NCBI GenBank assembly: GCA_964654815.1
Contig: CAZZLH010000001.1
Location: 47,459 to 111,458, forward strand
Length of the DNA stretch: 64,000 bases
Direction of reading: 5' to 3'
From: ZLKRG08 sp964654815
Lineage (GTDB): Bacteria > Actinomycetota > Actinomycetes > Nanopelagicales > Nanopelagicaceae
The notes under the pieces were generated by a model, which was not told the origin of the DNA, made no database searches, and was given only the letters and a program-made list of their open reading frames with translations. Position 1 is the stretch's first letter; each line of letters opens with the position of its first letter. The translations under genes and the position numbers were made by a program. Of this stretch, positions 8,595-17,955 are shown piece by piece.

Positions 8595-9226
8595 GCGAAA
8601 TCGATAAGGGCGCATTTGGTGTCCAGGGCACCGGAGATACCTCAGGTTATGGCGGGCTGGTTCGTACTGCGGTAAATCCAGGTTCTACCGAACGTCCATA
8701 TGGAAGTTACTTCGATGAGGTAGCCGATGATTTAGAGCGCGCTTACCCTGCCTTCTCTGAAGCAATTGAGAAGGTAGTAGTAGATCGTGGTGAATTAACC
8801 CTTCATGTAAAGCGCGAGAAGTTAACGGAAGTCGCGTATGTACTTCGCGATAAGTTGTTATTTGAAATGTGCATGGGTGTAAATGGTGTGCATTACCCAG
8901 CTCAGACTGGTCGGGAATTACATGCCATATATCCATTGCTCTCAATCACAAACAATCGCCGAATTCGACTTGAAGTTACCTGCCCCGACAACGATCCACA
9001 CATCCCTTCGCTGGTAGAAGTTTGGGCCGGAAATAATTGGCATGAGCGTGAGACTTATGACATGTTCGGAATCATCTTTGATGGCCATCCGGCATTAACT
9101 CGAATCTTGATGCCCGATGATTGGCAAGGCCACCCACAACGCAAGGATTATGCGCTTGATGGAATTGCCATTGAATATAAAGGTGCGACAACTCCGGCGC
9201 CCGATAATCGGAGGGCTTATAAATAA
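8591..9226 (+). CDS. nuoC: NADH-quinone oxidoreductase subunit C
   Basis: Complex I 30-kDa subunit, 211 residues, separate from NuoD rather than fused. The family block ERETYDMFGIIFDGHPALTR followed by LMPDDWQGHPQRKDY is visible near the C-terminus. The start is GTG within the nuoB stop (GTGA), and the stop TAA shares a base with the nuoD ATG (TAATG). Confidence 0.96.
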   Translation: MSEIDKGAFGVQGTGDTSGYGGLVRTAVNPGSTERPYGSYFDEVADDLERAYPAFSEAIEKVVVDRGELTLHVKREKLTEVAYVLRDKLLFEMCMGVNGVHYPAQTGRELHAIYPLLSITNNRRIRLEVTCPDNDPHIPSLVEVWAGNNWHERETYDMFGIIFDGHPALTRILMPDDWQGHPQRKDYALDGIAIEYKGATTPAPDNRRAYK

Positions 9227-10676
9227 TGTCTACCACCTNNNNNNNNNNNNNNNNNNNNNNNNNNNNNNNNNNNNNNNNNNNNNNNNNNNNNNNNNNNNNN
9301 NNNNNNNNNNNNNNNNNNNNNNNNNNNNNNNNNNNNNNGATCCAAAATTCGATCCATACGCATCCTCGCGCGAAACCACTGAGGGCACTGTCTATTCGGT
9401 AACCGGTGGTGATTGGAATGATCTGATCTCAGAGATCGGCTCACAGAAAGAAGAGAAGATTGTCGTAAACATGGGGCCACAGCATCCATCGACACATGGT
9501 GTGCTCCGTTTGGTGCTCGAACTCGAAGGCGAAACCGTCTCCGAAGTTCGCTGCGGTATTGGCTATTTGCATACCGGTATTGAAAAGAATTTGGAGTATC
9601 GCACCTGGACTCAGGGCACCACATTCGTAACTCGCATGGATTACCTATCACCGCTTTTCAATGAGACTGCATATTGCTTAGGTGTAGAGAAGTTACTGAA
9701 TATCACCGATCAAGTTCCAGAGCGCGCTTCGGTAATCCGCGTGGTGATGATGGAGCTAAACCGCCTCTCGTCACACATGGTCGCATTGGGCACGGGAGCT
9801 TTGGAATTAGGCGCGATGTCGCCCATGTTCTACGCCTTCCGCGAACGCGAGAAAATCTTAAGTACCTTCGAGAAGATCTCAGGTCTACGTATGAATATGG
9901 CCTACGTACGTCCTGGTGGCGTTGCGCAAGATATTCCGGAAGGCACCGTTCAACATTTAAGAGATTTGGTAAAGGATCTGCGAAAGAATTTCAAAGATAA
10001 CGCAGATCTTTTGATTGGCAATACCATCTGGATGAAGCGCACCCAAGGAATTGGATTCTTGGATTTGGCAGGTTGCACCACTTTAGGCGTAACTGGCCCT
10101 GTATTACGTTCTACCGGTTTGCCATGGGATCTACGTAAAGTCCAACCATATTGCGGCTATGAAGATTATGAATTTGATGTCATAACTGCCGATACTGCAG
10201 ATGTTTATGGTCGCTTCTTGATTCGTATGGGCGAGCTCGAACAATCACTTCGCATCATCGAGCAAGCTTGTGACAAATTGGATAAATTGAATGGTGCGCC
10301 AGTTATGGTGGCAGATAAGAAGATTGCCTGGCCAGCGCAGTTATCCGTAGGCGCAGATGGCATGGGTAATTCACTAAACCATATCCGCGAAATCATGGGC
10401 AATTCGATGGAGTCGCTGATTCACCACTTCAAGTTAGTTACCGAAGGATTCCGAGTTCCGGTGGGTCAGGCTTATGCCGCAGTTGAATCACCACGTGGCG
10501 AGCTTGGGGCTTATGTAGTTTCTGATGGCGGAACCAGACCGTATCGAGTCCACTTCCGTGAGCCATCCTTTAATAATCTCCAATCAACTTCGGCGATGTG
10601 CGAGGGCTCAATGGTCGCCGACATCATCGGTGCGGTTGCATCTATAGATCCAGTTATGGGAGGTGTGGATCGCTGA
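9226..10676 (+). CDS. nuoD: NADH-quinone oxidoreductase subunit D, interrupted by an assembly gap
   Basis: 49-kDa subunit forming the quinone site with NuoB. Only four codons (ATG TCT ACC ACC) precede the N run; after it the sequence resumes at DPKFDPYASSRETTEGTVY and continues through VNMGPQHPSTHGVLRL to the normal C-terminus DIIGAVASIDPVMGGVDR. The frame before and after the 100 N does not match, as expected of a placeholder, so this is an assembly break rather than a mutation. Judging from the family, few residues are missing. Overlaps nuoE by one base. Confidence 0.95.
9239..9338. other. Assembly gap (100 N) inside nuoD
   Basis: Placeholder gap after the fourth codon of nuoD. No repeat is shared by its flanks. 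The true missing length is probably short, since the residues after it belong near the NuoD N-terminus. Confidence 0.97.
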
Positions 10677-11308
10677 TGTTCAATGAGACAGACCTACAAA
10701 TAATGGACCAAATAATTTCGCGCTATCCACGCAAACGTTCAGCCATCATGCCATTACTTCATTATGTGCAATCCAAAGCAGGATATGTAACCAGCGAAGG
10801 CATTGATCTAATCGCAGCCAAATTAGAGATCGAAACCGCAGAAGTCACCGCAGTCTCTACCTTCTATACCCAGTATTTAAAGCACCCTGCGGGCGAGTAC
10901 CACATTGGCGTATGCATCAATACCCTCTGCGCCGTTATGGGTGGAGATGCGATTTGGGAGAGCGTCACCGAACATTTAGGAATTGATAATCACGAAGTAA
11001 CCAAAGATGGCAAAGTTTCGTTAGAACGAATCGAATGCAATGCTGCTTGTGATTATGCACCGGTTGTAATGGCAAATTGGGAGTTCTACGACAACATGAC
11101 TCCTGAGAAAACCAAAGAATTAGTCGATGGTGCTCGTAACGGAAATCCACCACCCCCAACTCGCGGCCCCAAGAAGCTACCAACTTTCAAAGAGAATTCT
11201 CGAGTCTTAGCCGGTCTTGATGATGGCCTTGCCAAAGAGGGTGTGCAGGCCGGAGCTGCAACGCTTTTAGGTTTGAATTTATCCAAATCTGCCAAGGAGG
11301 GTAAGTAA
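10676..11308 (+). CDS. nuoE: NADH-quinone oxidoreductase subunit E
   Basis: 24-kDa thioredoxin-fold subunit of the NADH-oxidising module with a 2Fe-2S cluster (N1a). 210 residues; ligands Cys80, Cys85 (CINTLC) and Cys121, Cys125 (CNAAC) are present. The start ATG overlaps the nuoD stop by one base; 26 in-frame codons upstream belong to nuoD. The C-terminal 60 residues, including a NPPPPTRGPKK linker, are longer than the minimal fold, as in other actinobacterial NuoE proteins. Confidence 0.96.
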   Translation: MFNETDLQIMDQIISRYPRKRSAIMPLLHYVQSKAGYVTSEGIDLIAAKLEIETAEVTAVSTFYTQYLKHPAGEYHIGVCINTLCAVMGGDAIWESVTEHLGIDNHEVTKDGKVSLERIECNAACDYAPVVMANWEFYDNMTPEKTKELVDGARNGNPPPPTRGPKKLPTFKENSRVLAGLDDGLAKEGVQAGAATLLGLNLSKSAKEGK

Positions 11309-12604
11309 ATGTTAAAGCCCGTACTTTCCGCTCATTGGGATGAGCCAGATTCTTTTACCATCGAAGGTTATAGAAGACACGGTGGTTATGAGGCAGCAAA
11401 GAAAGCGCTAGCGATGGATCCAGATGCTTTGATCCAATTGGTCAAAGATTCTGGATTACGTGGTCGTGGTGGCGCCGGCTTCCCAACCGGAATGAAGTGG
11501 GGCTTCATCCCACAAAATGATGGCAAAGAGCATTACCTAGTTATCAATGCGGATGAATCAGAGCCAGGCACTTGCAAAGATATGCCGCTGCTTATGGCAA
11601 ATCCACATGTGCTAATTGAGGGAATGATCATCGCCTCTTATGCCATCCGTGCCAAGCATGCATTTATCTATCTTCGCGGCGAGGTCGCTCATGTGATTCG
11701 CCGTGTCAATGCAGCGGTAGCAGATGCATATGCCGCAGGCTTCTTAGGTAAGAACATCTTTGGTACCGGAAATGATCTAGAGCTCACACTTCATGTTGGT
11801 GCAGGCGCCTATATCTGTGGTGAGGAGACTGCGCTACTTGATTCGCTCGAAGGATTCCGTGGCCAACCGCGCCTTCGCCCGCCATTTCCCGCAATCGCCG
11901 GACTTTATGCCAGACCAACTGTGGTCAATAACGTCGAATCTATTGCATCAGTTCCAGCGATTGTCGCTAACGGTGCAGAGTGGTACCAACAATTTGGTAC
12001 TGAAAAATCTAAGGGCGTTACGCTCTATTCACTATCTGGCCACGTCACAAACCCAGGCCAATTTGAAGCACCGCTTGGTATCACTTTGCGAGAGTTACTT
12101 GAGTTAGCAGGCGGAGTTCGTGCGGGACATCAATTGAAATTCTGGACCCCGGGTGGTTCATCTACCCCATTATTCACAGCTGAACATTTAGATGTACCCC
12201 TTGATTATGAAGGCGTGGCGGCAGCTGGTTCGATGCTAGGTACCAAAGCGCTACAGATATTTGATGAGACCACTTGCGTGGTTCGTGCGGTACTACGTTG
12301 GACCGAGTTCTACAAACATGAATCTTGCGGTAAATGCACGCCATGTCGCGAAGGCACTTGGTGGTTAGTCCAAGTGCTACGCGATTTAGAGACAGGTAAA
12401 GGCGTAGAGGCTGACTTGGATAAGTTATTAGATCTCTGCGACAACATCATGGGTCGCTCATTCTGTGCGCTCGCAGATGGTGCGGTAAGCCCAATTGCCT
12501 CATCACTTAAATATTTCCGCGATGAATATCTAGAGCACATCAAGCAGAAGAGCTGTCCATTTGATCCGGTAGCTGCAACGCTCTTTACTGGAGTAGGTGC
12601 ATGA
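11309..12604 (+). CDS. nuoF: NADH-quinone oxidoreductase subunit F
   Basis: 51-kDa subunit that binds NADH and FMN. 431 residues: glycine-rich RGRGGAGFPTGMKW (51-64) for NADH/FMN, ADESEPGTCKD, and the N3 4Fe-4S ligands Cys340, Cys343, Cys346 (ESCGKCTPCREG) with Cys386. An AAGGAGG ribosome site precedes the ATG. Overlaps nuoG by 4 bases (ATGA). Confidence 0.97.
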   Translation: MLKPVLSAHWDEPDSFTIEGYRRHGGYEAAKKALAMDPDALIQLVKDSGLRGRGGAGFPTGMKWGFIPQNDGKEHYLVINADESEPGTCKDMPLLMANPHVLIEGMIIASYAIRAKHAFIYLRGEVAHVIRRVNAAVADAYAAGFLGKNIFGTGNDLELTLHVGAGAYICGEETALLDSLEGFRGQPRLRPPFPAIAGLYARPTVVNNVESIASVPAIVANGAEWYQQFGTEKSKGVTLYSLSGHVTNPGQFEAPLGITLRELLELAGGVRAGHQLKFWTPGGSSTPLFTAEHLDVPLDYEGVAAAGSMLGTKALQIFDETTCVVRAVLRWTEFYKHESCGKCTPCREGTWWLVQVLRDLETGKGVEADLDKLLDLCDNIMGRSFCALADGAVSPIASSLKYFRDEYLEHIKQKSCPFDPVAATLFTGVGA

Positions 12605-14970
12605 CCACACAAGCAGAGAAGCCTGCAGTAGAGGCGATTGAGACCGTAACTGTCGTAATCGATGGTTTTGAGATCTCGGTTCCAAAGGGCACTCTAGTAA
12701 TTCGCGCAGCAGAGAAATTAGGTATTCAGATTCCTCGCTTCTGCGATCATCCACTTCTAGATCCAGTTGGCGCATGCCGCCAATGTTTGGTCGACATCGA
12801 AATCAATGGCCGAAAATTCCCTAAGCCACAAGCCTCATGCACCATTCCCGTAGAACCAGGCATGATCATTAATACCCAATTAACTTCGCCTGTTGCCGAC
12901 AAGGCACAAAAGGGCATCATGGAGTTCCTACTCGTAAACCACCCGTTAGATTGCCCAGTTTGCGACAAAGGTGGCGAGTGCCCATTACAAAACCAAGCGA
13001 TGAGCAATGGTTATGCCGAGTCTCGCTTCACTGGCTACAAGCGCACTTTTGAGAAGCCAATAAATATCTCATCGCAAGTTTTGCTAGATCGGGAGCGTTG
13101 CGTTCTCTGTGCTCGCTGCACTCGCTTTGCCGATCAAATTGCGGGAGACCGTTTCATCACGCTCAATGAACGTGGCGCGTTGCAACAAGTTGGTATCTAT
13201 GAAGAACAACCATTCGAATCTTATTTTTCAGGTAATACGGTGCAGATTTGTCCGGTGGGTGCATTAACCGGCGCTTCTTACAGATTCCGTGCCAGACCAT
13301 TTGATCTAGTCTCAACTCCATCAGCTTGCGAACATTGCGCATCAGGTTGCGATATGCGAACCGATGTGCGTCGCGGTAAGACGCTACGTCGCTTAGCAGG
13401 CGATGATCCATCAGTAAACGAAGAGTGGAATTGCGACAAAGGTCGCTGGGCATTCAAATATGTAACTGCCCACGATCGAATTACCTCTCCGCTAATTAGA
13501 AATGCGGCAGGAGAATTAGTACCTGCCTCCTGGCCAGAAGCGTTAGAAGCCGCTGCAGCTGGACTCTCATCTGGTCGCGCTGCGGTGTTAATGGGTGGGC
13601 GCGCCACGGTTGAAGATGCCTACGGTTACTCCAAGTTCGCACGTATTGCACTTGGTACAAACGATATCGATTTCCGTTCTCGAATCTCGACCGAAGAAGA
13701 GCGAGCATTCTTGGCCAGCCATGTGGTTGGTAATCAGACCTCTTATCGCGATATCGATAAGGCAGACCAAGTGCTTCTAGTGGCATTTGAGCCAGAGGAA
13801 GAATCACCAATCGTATTCTTGCGACTAAATAAAGCGGTGCGTAAGAAGAATTTGAAGGTTCATGCAATTGCCTCAAAACTTTCCATCGGAAATGAGAAGT
13901 TAGGCGCCAACTTCATCTGTGTGGCACCAGGAAATGAAATCTCTGCACTTAACGCCATCCAATTGAGCGATAAGTCTGTGATTCTGGTCGGAGAGCGCGC
14001 AGCGGAGAGTGCAGGATTGTTAAGCGCGGTTGCTGGCCTTGCCACACATAGTGGTGCGAAGTTGGCCTGGATTCCACGTCGCGCTGGTGAGAGAGGTGCG
14101 CTTGAGGTCGGCGCACTTGGAAATCTGTTACCCGGTGGTCGTCCAGTCTCAGATGCTGCGGCAAGAGTTGATATCGCAGCGGCTTGGGGCGTTCATGGTT
14201 TGCCAGAGGAGCGCGGTTTAAATACCGATGAGATTTATGCCAAGGCAGAAAGTGGCGAGATCAGCGCGCTTCTAGTCGGTGGCGTAGATCCATTTGATGG
14301 CGCAAATTCTCAAACTGCGCTTGCAGCCTTACAGCGGGCATTTGTGGTTTCGCTAGAACTTCGTCCATCTGTAGTCACTGATCATGCAAATGTGGTTCTG
14401 CCTATTGCTGCAGTTGTCGAAAAGAGCGGAACATTTATGAGCTGGGAGGGTCGCGGTCGTAGCTTCGATATCGCGATCGAAGAATCGCTACAACGTAGCG
14501 ATGTGCGTGTGCTCTCATTATTGGCAGAGAAGATGGGGCGACCAATTGGTATCTCTACAGTCTCGCAAGCTGCCAAAGAGTTTAATTCAATTGGTAATTG
14601 GGATGGCGCTCGTGCGGCATTTGGTGGCGTAAGCAGTAGCTCACCAATTTCAGTCAGTGGTAATCAAGCTATCTTGACTTCGTGGCGCCGCTTGCTTGAT
14701 AACGGTTCGCTACAAGATGGCGAAGCCAATTTGGCAGGTACTGCGCGCAGAACTGTTGCGGTCATTTCACCGAAGCGCGCAAGCGCTATAGGTGTGGTTA
14801 ATGATGATCTGGTGAAGATTTCAAACGATAAAGGCGCAGTTGTGCTGCGAGTATTGATTGAGGCAGTACATGATGATGCAGTCTGGGCGCCACGTAACTC
14901 TGAAGGCTCTGAGTTACTTCGTACCTTAGGTGTGGCATCAAATTCGGTCGTGACGGTGGTGAAGGCATGA
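12601..14970 (+). CDS. nuoG: NADH-quinone oxidoreductase subunit G
   Basis: 75-kDa iron-sulfur subunit, 789 residues. Clusters visible: 2Fe-2S with Cys48, Cys59, Cys62, Cys80; His114/Cys118/Cys121/Cys127; Cys167/Cys170/Cys173/Cys217; and a further set Cys243, Cys246, Cys250, Cys278 matching the extra N7-type cluster that occurs only in some bacteria. The remainder is the molybdopterin-oxidoreductase-like domain, degenerate as usual in complex I. Overlaps nuoH by 4 bases. Confidence 0.96.
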   Translation: MTTQAEKPAVEAIETVTVVIDGFEISVPKGTLVIRAAEKLGIQIPRFCDHPLLDPVGACRQCLVDIEINGRKFPKPQASCTIPVEPGMIINTQLTSPVADKAQKGIMEFLLVNHPLDCPVCDKGGECPLQNQAMSNGYAESRFTGYKRTFEKPINISSQVLLDRERCVLCARCTRFADQIAGDRFITLNERGALQQVGIYEEQPFESYFSGNTVQICPVGALTGASYRFRARPFDLVSTPSACEHCASGCDMRTDVRRGKTLRRLAGDDPSVNEEWNCDKGRWAFKYVTAHDRITSPLIRNAAGELVPASWPEALEAAAAGLSSGRAAVLMGGRATVEDAYGYSKFARIALGTNDIDFRSRISTEEERAFLASHVVGNQTSYRDIDKADQVLLVAFEPEEESPIVFLRLNKAVRKKNLKVHAIASKLSIGNEKLGANFICVAPGNEISALNAIQLSDKSVILVGERAAESAGLLSAVAGLATHSGAKLAWIPRRAGERGALEVGALGNLLPGGRPVSDAAARVDIAAAWGVHGLPEERGLNTDEIYAKAESGEISALLVGGVDPFDGANSQTALAALQRAFVVSLELRPSVVTDHANVVLPIAAVVEKSGTFMSWEGRGRSFDIAIEESLQRSDVRVLSLLAEKMGRPIGISTVSQAAKEFNSIGNWDGARAAFGGVSSSSPISVSGNQAILTSWRRLLDNGSLQDGEANLAGTARRTVAVISPKRASAIGVVNDDLVKISNDKGAVVLRVLIEAVHDDAVWAPRNSEGSELLRTLGVASNSVVTVVKA

Positions 14971-16223
14971 ATGATTTAACGAATGCCGTCACCAATGCGC
15001 AATTAATCGCCAACGATCCAGGTTGGTTGATTTTGGTAAAGGCGATAATGACTTTTGGCATCTTGGTCTTCTTCACCTTGATGGCTATTTGGTGGGAACG
15101 TCGCTTGATTGGTTTTATGCAGGAGCGTCCAGGTCCAAATCGCACGGGCCCACAAGGGTTATTGCAATCTCTAGCCGATGGCGTGAAGTTGGCGCTTAAG
15201 GAAGATTTGATTCCAAAAGCTGCAGATAAAGTGGTCTTTATTTTGGCGCCAATAATCAGCGCAACTACCTGCTTTATGGCCTTTGCCATCATGCCGATGA
15301 CGAGCCAAGTTTCGCTCTTCGGTAAGACCACTGCGATGCAAATGACGGATCTGCCAATCGCAGTTTTATATGTATTGGCAGTCACTTCAGTCGGGGTCTA
15401 TGGCATCGTGCTTGCTGGTTGGTCATCAGGGTCGACCTATCCATTGTTGGGCGGGCTACGTTCTAGCGCGCAAGTGATCTCCTATGAAGTAGCCATGGCG
15501 CTCTCTTTAGTTGCGGTCTTTATCTATGCCGGATCAATGTCAACGGGCGAGATAGTTGCGGCACAAGATAAATGGTGGAACGTCGTCGTGCTCTTTCCCT
15601 CATTTGTAATTTATTTGATTTCAATGATTGGTGAGACCAATCGTGCGCCATTTGATTTGGCTGAAGCCGAAGGTGAATTGGTAGGTGGATTCCATACCGA
15701 ATATTCATCGCTTAAGTTTGCACTCTTCTTCTTAGCCGAGTACATCAACATCGCCACAGTTTCGGCACTTGCGACGACGCTATTCCTTGGCGGTTATCGT
15801 GCCCTTCCTGGTTTGGGATTTACCGAACAATGGCTTGGTGGTTGGTTCGCAATGGTCTGGTTCTTGGCCAAAGTCTGCCTCTTCTTCAATATTTTTGTCT
15901 GGGTGCGCGCTACCTTGCCACGCATCAGATACGACCAGTTCATGAAATTTGGCTGGAAGATTTTGATTCCAGCTTCCATTCTTTGGATTTTGGTGGTGGC
16001 AACACTTCGCGCACTCTCTGCGCAAGGCGCTTCAAGAATAGTAATCGCTCTTTTTGCAGGTGCAGTGGTGCTACTTGTAATGGGGTTAAGTACCTTGATG
16101 GATCGCGCCAAAGCAGCGAATAAAGCCGCAATGTGGGAGCCGATTGATGTTCCAGAGCCAAGCTTTCCAGTGCCAAAACTGCCAACTAATAGTTCAGCGC
16201 AAAATCAATCGGAGCGTAAATGA
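14967..16223 (+). CDS. nuoH: NADH-quinone oxidoreductase subunit H
   Basis: Membrane subunit (ND1-type) at the junction with the peripheral arm, forming part of the quinone channel. 418 residues with many membrane helices. Conserved segments: WWERRLIGFMQERPGPNRTGP, GWSSGSTYPLLGGLRSSAQ, and the acidic loop NRAPFDLAEAEGELVGGFHTEYS. The C-terminus is extended by a soluble proline-rich tail (EPIDVPEPSFPVPKLP), as in other Actinobacteria. Confidence 0.96.
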   Translation: MNDLTNAVTNAQLIANDPGWLILVKAIMTFGILVFFTLMAIWWERRLIGFMQERPGPNRTGPQGLLQSLADGVKLALKEDLIPKAADKVVFILAPIISATTCFMAFAIMPMTSQVSLFGKTTAMQMTDLPIAVLYVLAVTSVGVYGIVLAGWSSGSTYPLLGGLRSSAQVISYEVAMALSLVAVFIYAGSMSTGEIVAAQDKWWNVVVLFPSFVIYLISMIGETNRAPFDLAEAEGELVGGFHTEYSSLKFALFFLAEYINIATVSALATTLFLGGYRALPGLGFTEQWLGGWFAMVWFLAKVCLFFNIFVWVRATLPRIRYDQFMKFGWKILIPASILWILVVATLRALSAQGASRIVIALFAGAVVLLVMGLSTLMDRAKAANKAAMWEPIDVPEPSFPVPKLPTNSSAQNQSERK

Positions 16224-16241
16224 GGTTCAACGGGGTGGGAA

Positions 16242-16841
16242 ATGTCTGAGTTAGAACCAAAGAAATTTTCGGTAGATAAGGTCTCCACTCAACCAGTCGG
16301 TGAGGCGCGCGAGGGATCTCTCTTTGAGCAGGCTAAAGGTTTCTGGGTAACGCTAAGAAATATCGGGCGACCACAATTAACAGTGGAGTATCCCGAAGTT
16401 AAAGCACCGGTCGAACCTCGTTTTCATGGTCGTCACCAATTAAATCGCCATCCAGATGGTCTGGAGAAGTGCATCGGTTGTGAGCTCTGCGCTTGGGCCT
16501 GTCCCGCAGATGCCATCTATGTCGAAGGCGAGAGCAACACAGAATCAGAGCGATTCTCGCCCGGTGAGCGATACGGCAAGGTTTATCAGATCAATTACCT
16601 GCGCTGCATTTTCTGTGGGTTATGTATCGAGGCCTGCCCAACCCGAGCTCTTACGATGACCAACGAATACGAATTAGCTGATCGTACTCGCGAAAAACTT
16701 ATCTTCGAAAAAGAGGATCTATTAGCGCCACTTCGTGAAGGTATGTTGCAACCGCCTCATGCTATGTACCCAGGTACCGATGAATCAGATTATTACAAAG
16801 GCAAAGTTACCCAATCTCATCCTTCGCAGGAGGGTAAGTAA
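16242..16841 (+). CDS. nuoI: NADH-quinone oxidoreductase subunit I
   Basis: Ferredoxin-like subunit with two 4Fe-4S clusters (N6a/N6b). 199 residues; ligands Cys77, Cys80, Cys83, Cys87 (CIGCELCAWACP) and Cys122, Cys125, Cys128, Cys132 (CIFCGLCIEACP) are complete. The first 45 residues are not conserved. It ends in a ribosome site (AGGAGG) used by the next gene. Confidence 0.97.
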   Translation: MSELEPKKFSVDKVSTQPVGEAREGSLFEQAKGFWVTLRNIGRPQLTVEYPEVKAPVEPRFHGRHQLNRHPDGLEKCIGCELCAWACPADAIYVEGESNTESERFSPGERYGKVYQINYLRCIFCGLCIEACPTRALTMTNEYELADRTREKLIFEKEDLLAPLREGMLQPPHAMYPGTDESDYYKGKVTQSHPSQEGK

Positions 16842-17651
16842 TTGTCATTCTTTAACTCCATGAATTTTGCCTTTGAAGAGATCGGCAAGACCGGAACTCC
16901 AGAAGCGATTCAGTTCTATATCTTGGCGCCACTCTCAATTATCGCTGCCCTTGCGATGTTGGTAGTAAAGAAGGCGGTGCACTCTGCGATTTTGATGGCA
17001 TTTGTCATGTTAAGCCTTGCCTTCTTCTATATCGCGCAAGATGCACCATTTCTGGGCATCGTACAGATTGTGGTTTACACCGGAGCAGTGATGATGCTCT
17101 TCTTATTTATCTTGATGTTGGTTGGTGTCGATTCCAAGGAGTCTCTGGTCGAAACCATCAAAGGAGTGCGATTAGCTGCGGTGAGCGCATCGCTTGGAAT
17201 CGGCGTGCTTTTGGTGCTATTGATTGGCCGCGCCACGATCGGATTTCCTTCAGTTGGACTTGAGAATGCCAATACGCCGGGGAATGTCGAAGCAATCGCA
17301 TACAAATTATTCTCAACATATGTATGGGCTTTCGAAGTGGTCTCTGCGCTATTGATCACTGCCGCAATGGGCGCGATGGTTTTGGCACATAGCCAGAGAG
17401 TTATTCCAAGAGCAAATCAACGGGAATTGGCTATCCGTCGATTCCGTGGCAAGAGTTTGGCGGAATCCGCTGGTAAGGCAGCGCCAGGAGTTTTTGCGCG
17501 ATATAACGGGGTAGATGTCCCAGCGCTTCTGCCAGATGGCTCTCCGGCAGTTGACTCTATAAATGAAACGCTCAAAGAACGTGGCGCGATCCGTGATCCA
17601 CGCGAAGTCTCTTTAAAGGAAATCTCTAATTCCGAGGGAGAGGAGCGCTAG
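16842..17651 (+). CDS. nuoJ: NADH-quinone oxidoreductase subunit J
   Basis: Membrane subunit (ND6-type), 269 residues with about five helices in the first 185 residues, including GIVQIVVYTGAVMMLFLFILML. The remaining 80 residues form a soluble tail. The start appears to be TTG directly after the nuoI stop, with AGGAGG 7 bases upstream; an internal ATG six codons later (MNFAFEEIG) is less well spaced from the ribosome site. Confidence 0.94.
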   Translation: MSFFNSMNFAFEEIGKTGTPEAIQFYILAPLSIIAALAMLVVKKAVHSAILMAFVMLSLAFFYIAQDAPFLGIVQIVVYTGAVMMLFLFILMLVGVDSKESLVETIKGVRLAAVSASLGIGVLLVLLIGRATIGFPSVGLENANTPGNVEAIAYKLFSTYVWAFEVVSALLITAAMGAMVLAHSQRVIPRANQRELAIRRFRGKSLAESAGKAAPGVFARYNGVDVPALLPDGSPAVDSINETLKERGAIRDPREVSLKEISNSEGEER

Positions 17652-17951
17652 ATGAATCCCATGAACTATCTCTATCTCTCAGCGCTGCTTTTTACTATTG
17701 GTGCAGTAGGCGTGGTGATTCGCCGCAATGCGATTGTGGTCTTCATGTGCATCGAGTTGATGTTAAATGCTGCGAATCTAGCTTTCGTAACTTTTGCCAG
17801 AATCAATGGAAACATCGAAGGTCAGATAGTTGCCTTCTTCACCATGGTCATTGCGGCCTGTGAAGTAGTGGTGGGCCTAGCAATCATCGTGACAATTTAT
17901 CGCTCCCGTCGATCTGCATCTATTGATGATGCAAGTTTGTTGAAGCGGTGA
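17652..17951 (+). CDS. nuoK: NADH-quinone oxidoreductase subunit K
   Basis: Small membrane subunit (ND4L-type), 99 residues, three helices. The conserved carboxylates of the proton path are in FMCIELMLNAANLAFV and the next helix (MVIAACEVVVGLAI). Abuts nuoJ with no spacer after its stop and precedes nuoL by 4 bases. Confidence 0.96.
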   Translation: MNPMNYLYLSALLFTIGAVGVVIRRNAIVVFMCIELMLNAANLAFVTFARINGNIEGQIVAFFTMVIAACEVVVGLAIIVTIYRSRRSASIDDASLLKR

Positions 17952-17955
17952 TCAA

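Noticed and set aside
9117..9225. Longer NuoD start inside nuoC
   Set aside because: That frame is joined to nuoD only through the N run; the genuine ATG overlaps the nuoC stop (TAATG) at 9226.
14798..15385. 195-codon open frame antisense to nuoG/nuoH
   Set aside because: It lies fully inside strongly conserved complex I genes, has no ribosome site or -10 box and resembles no family; a by-product of codon bias.
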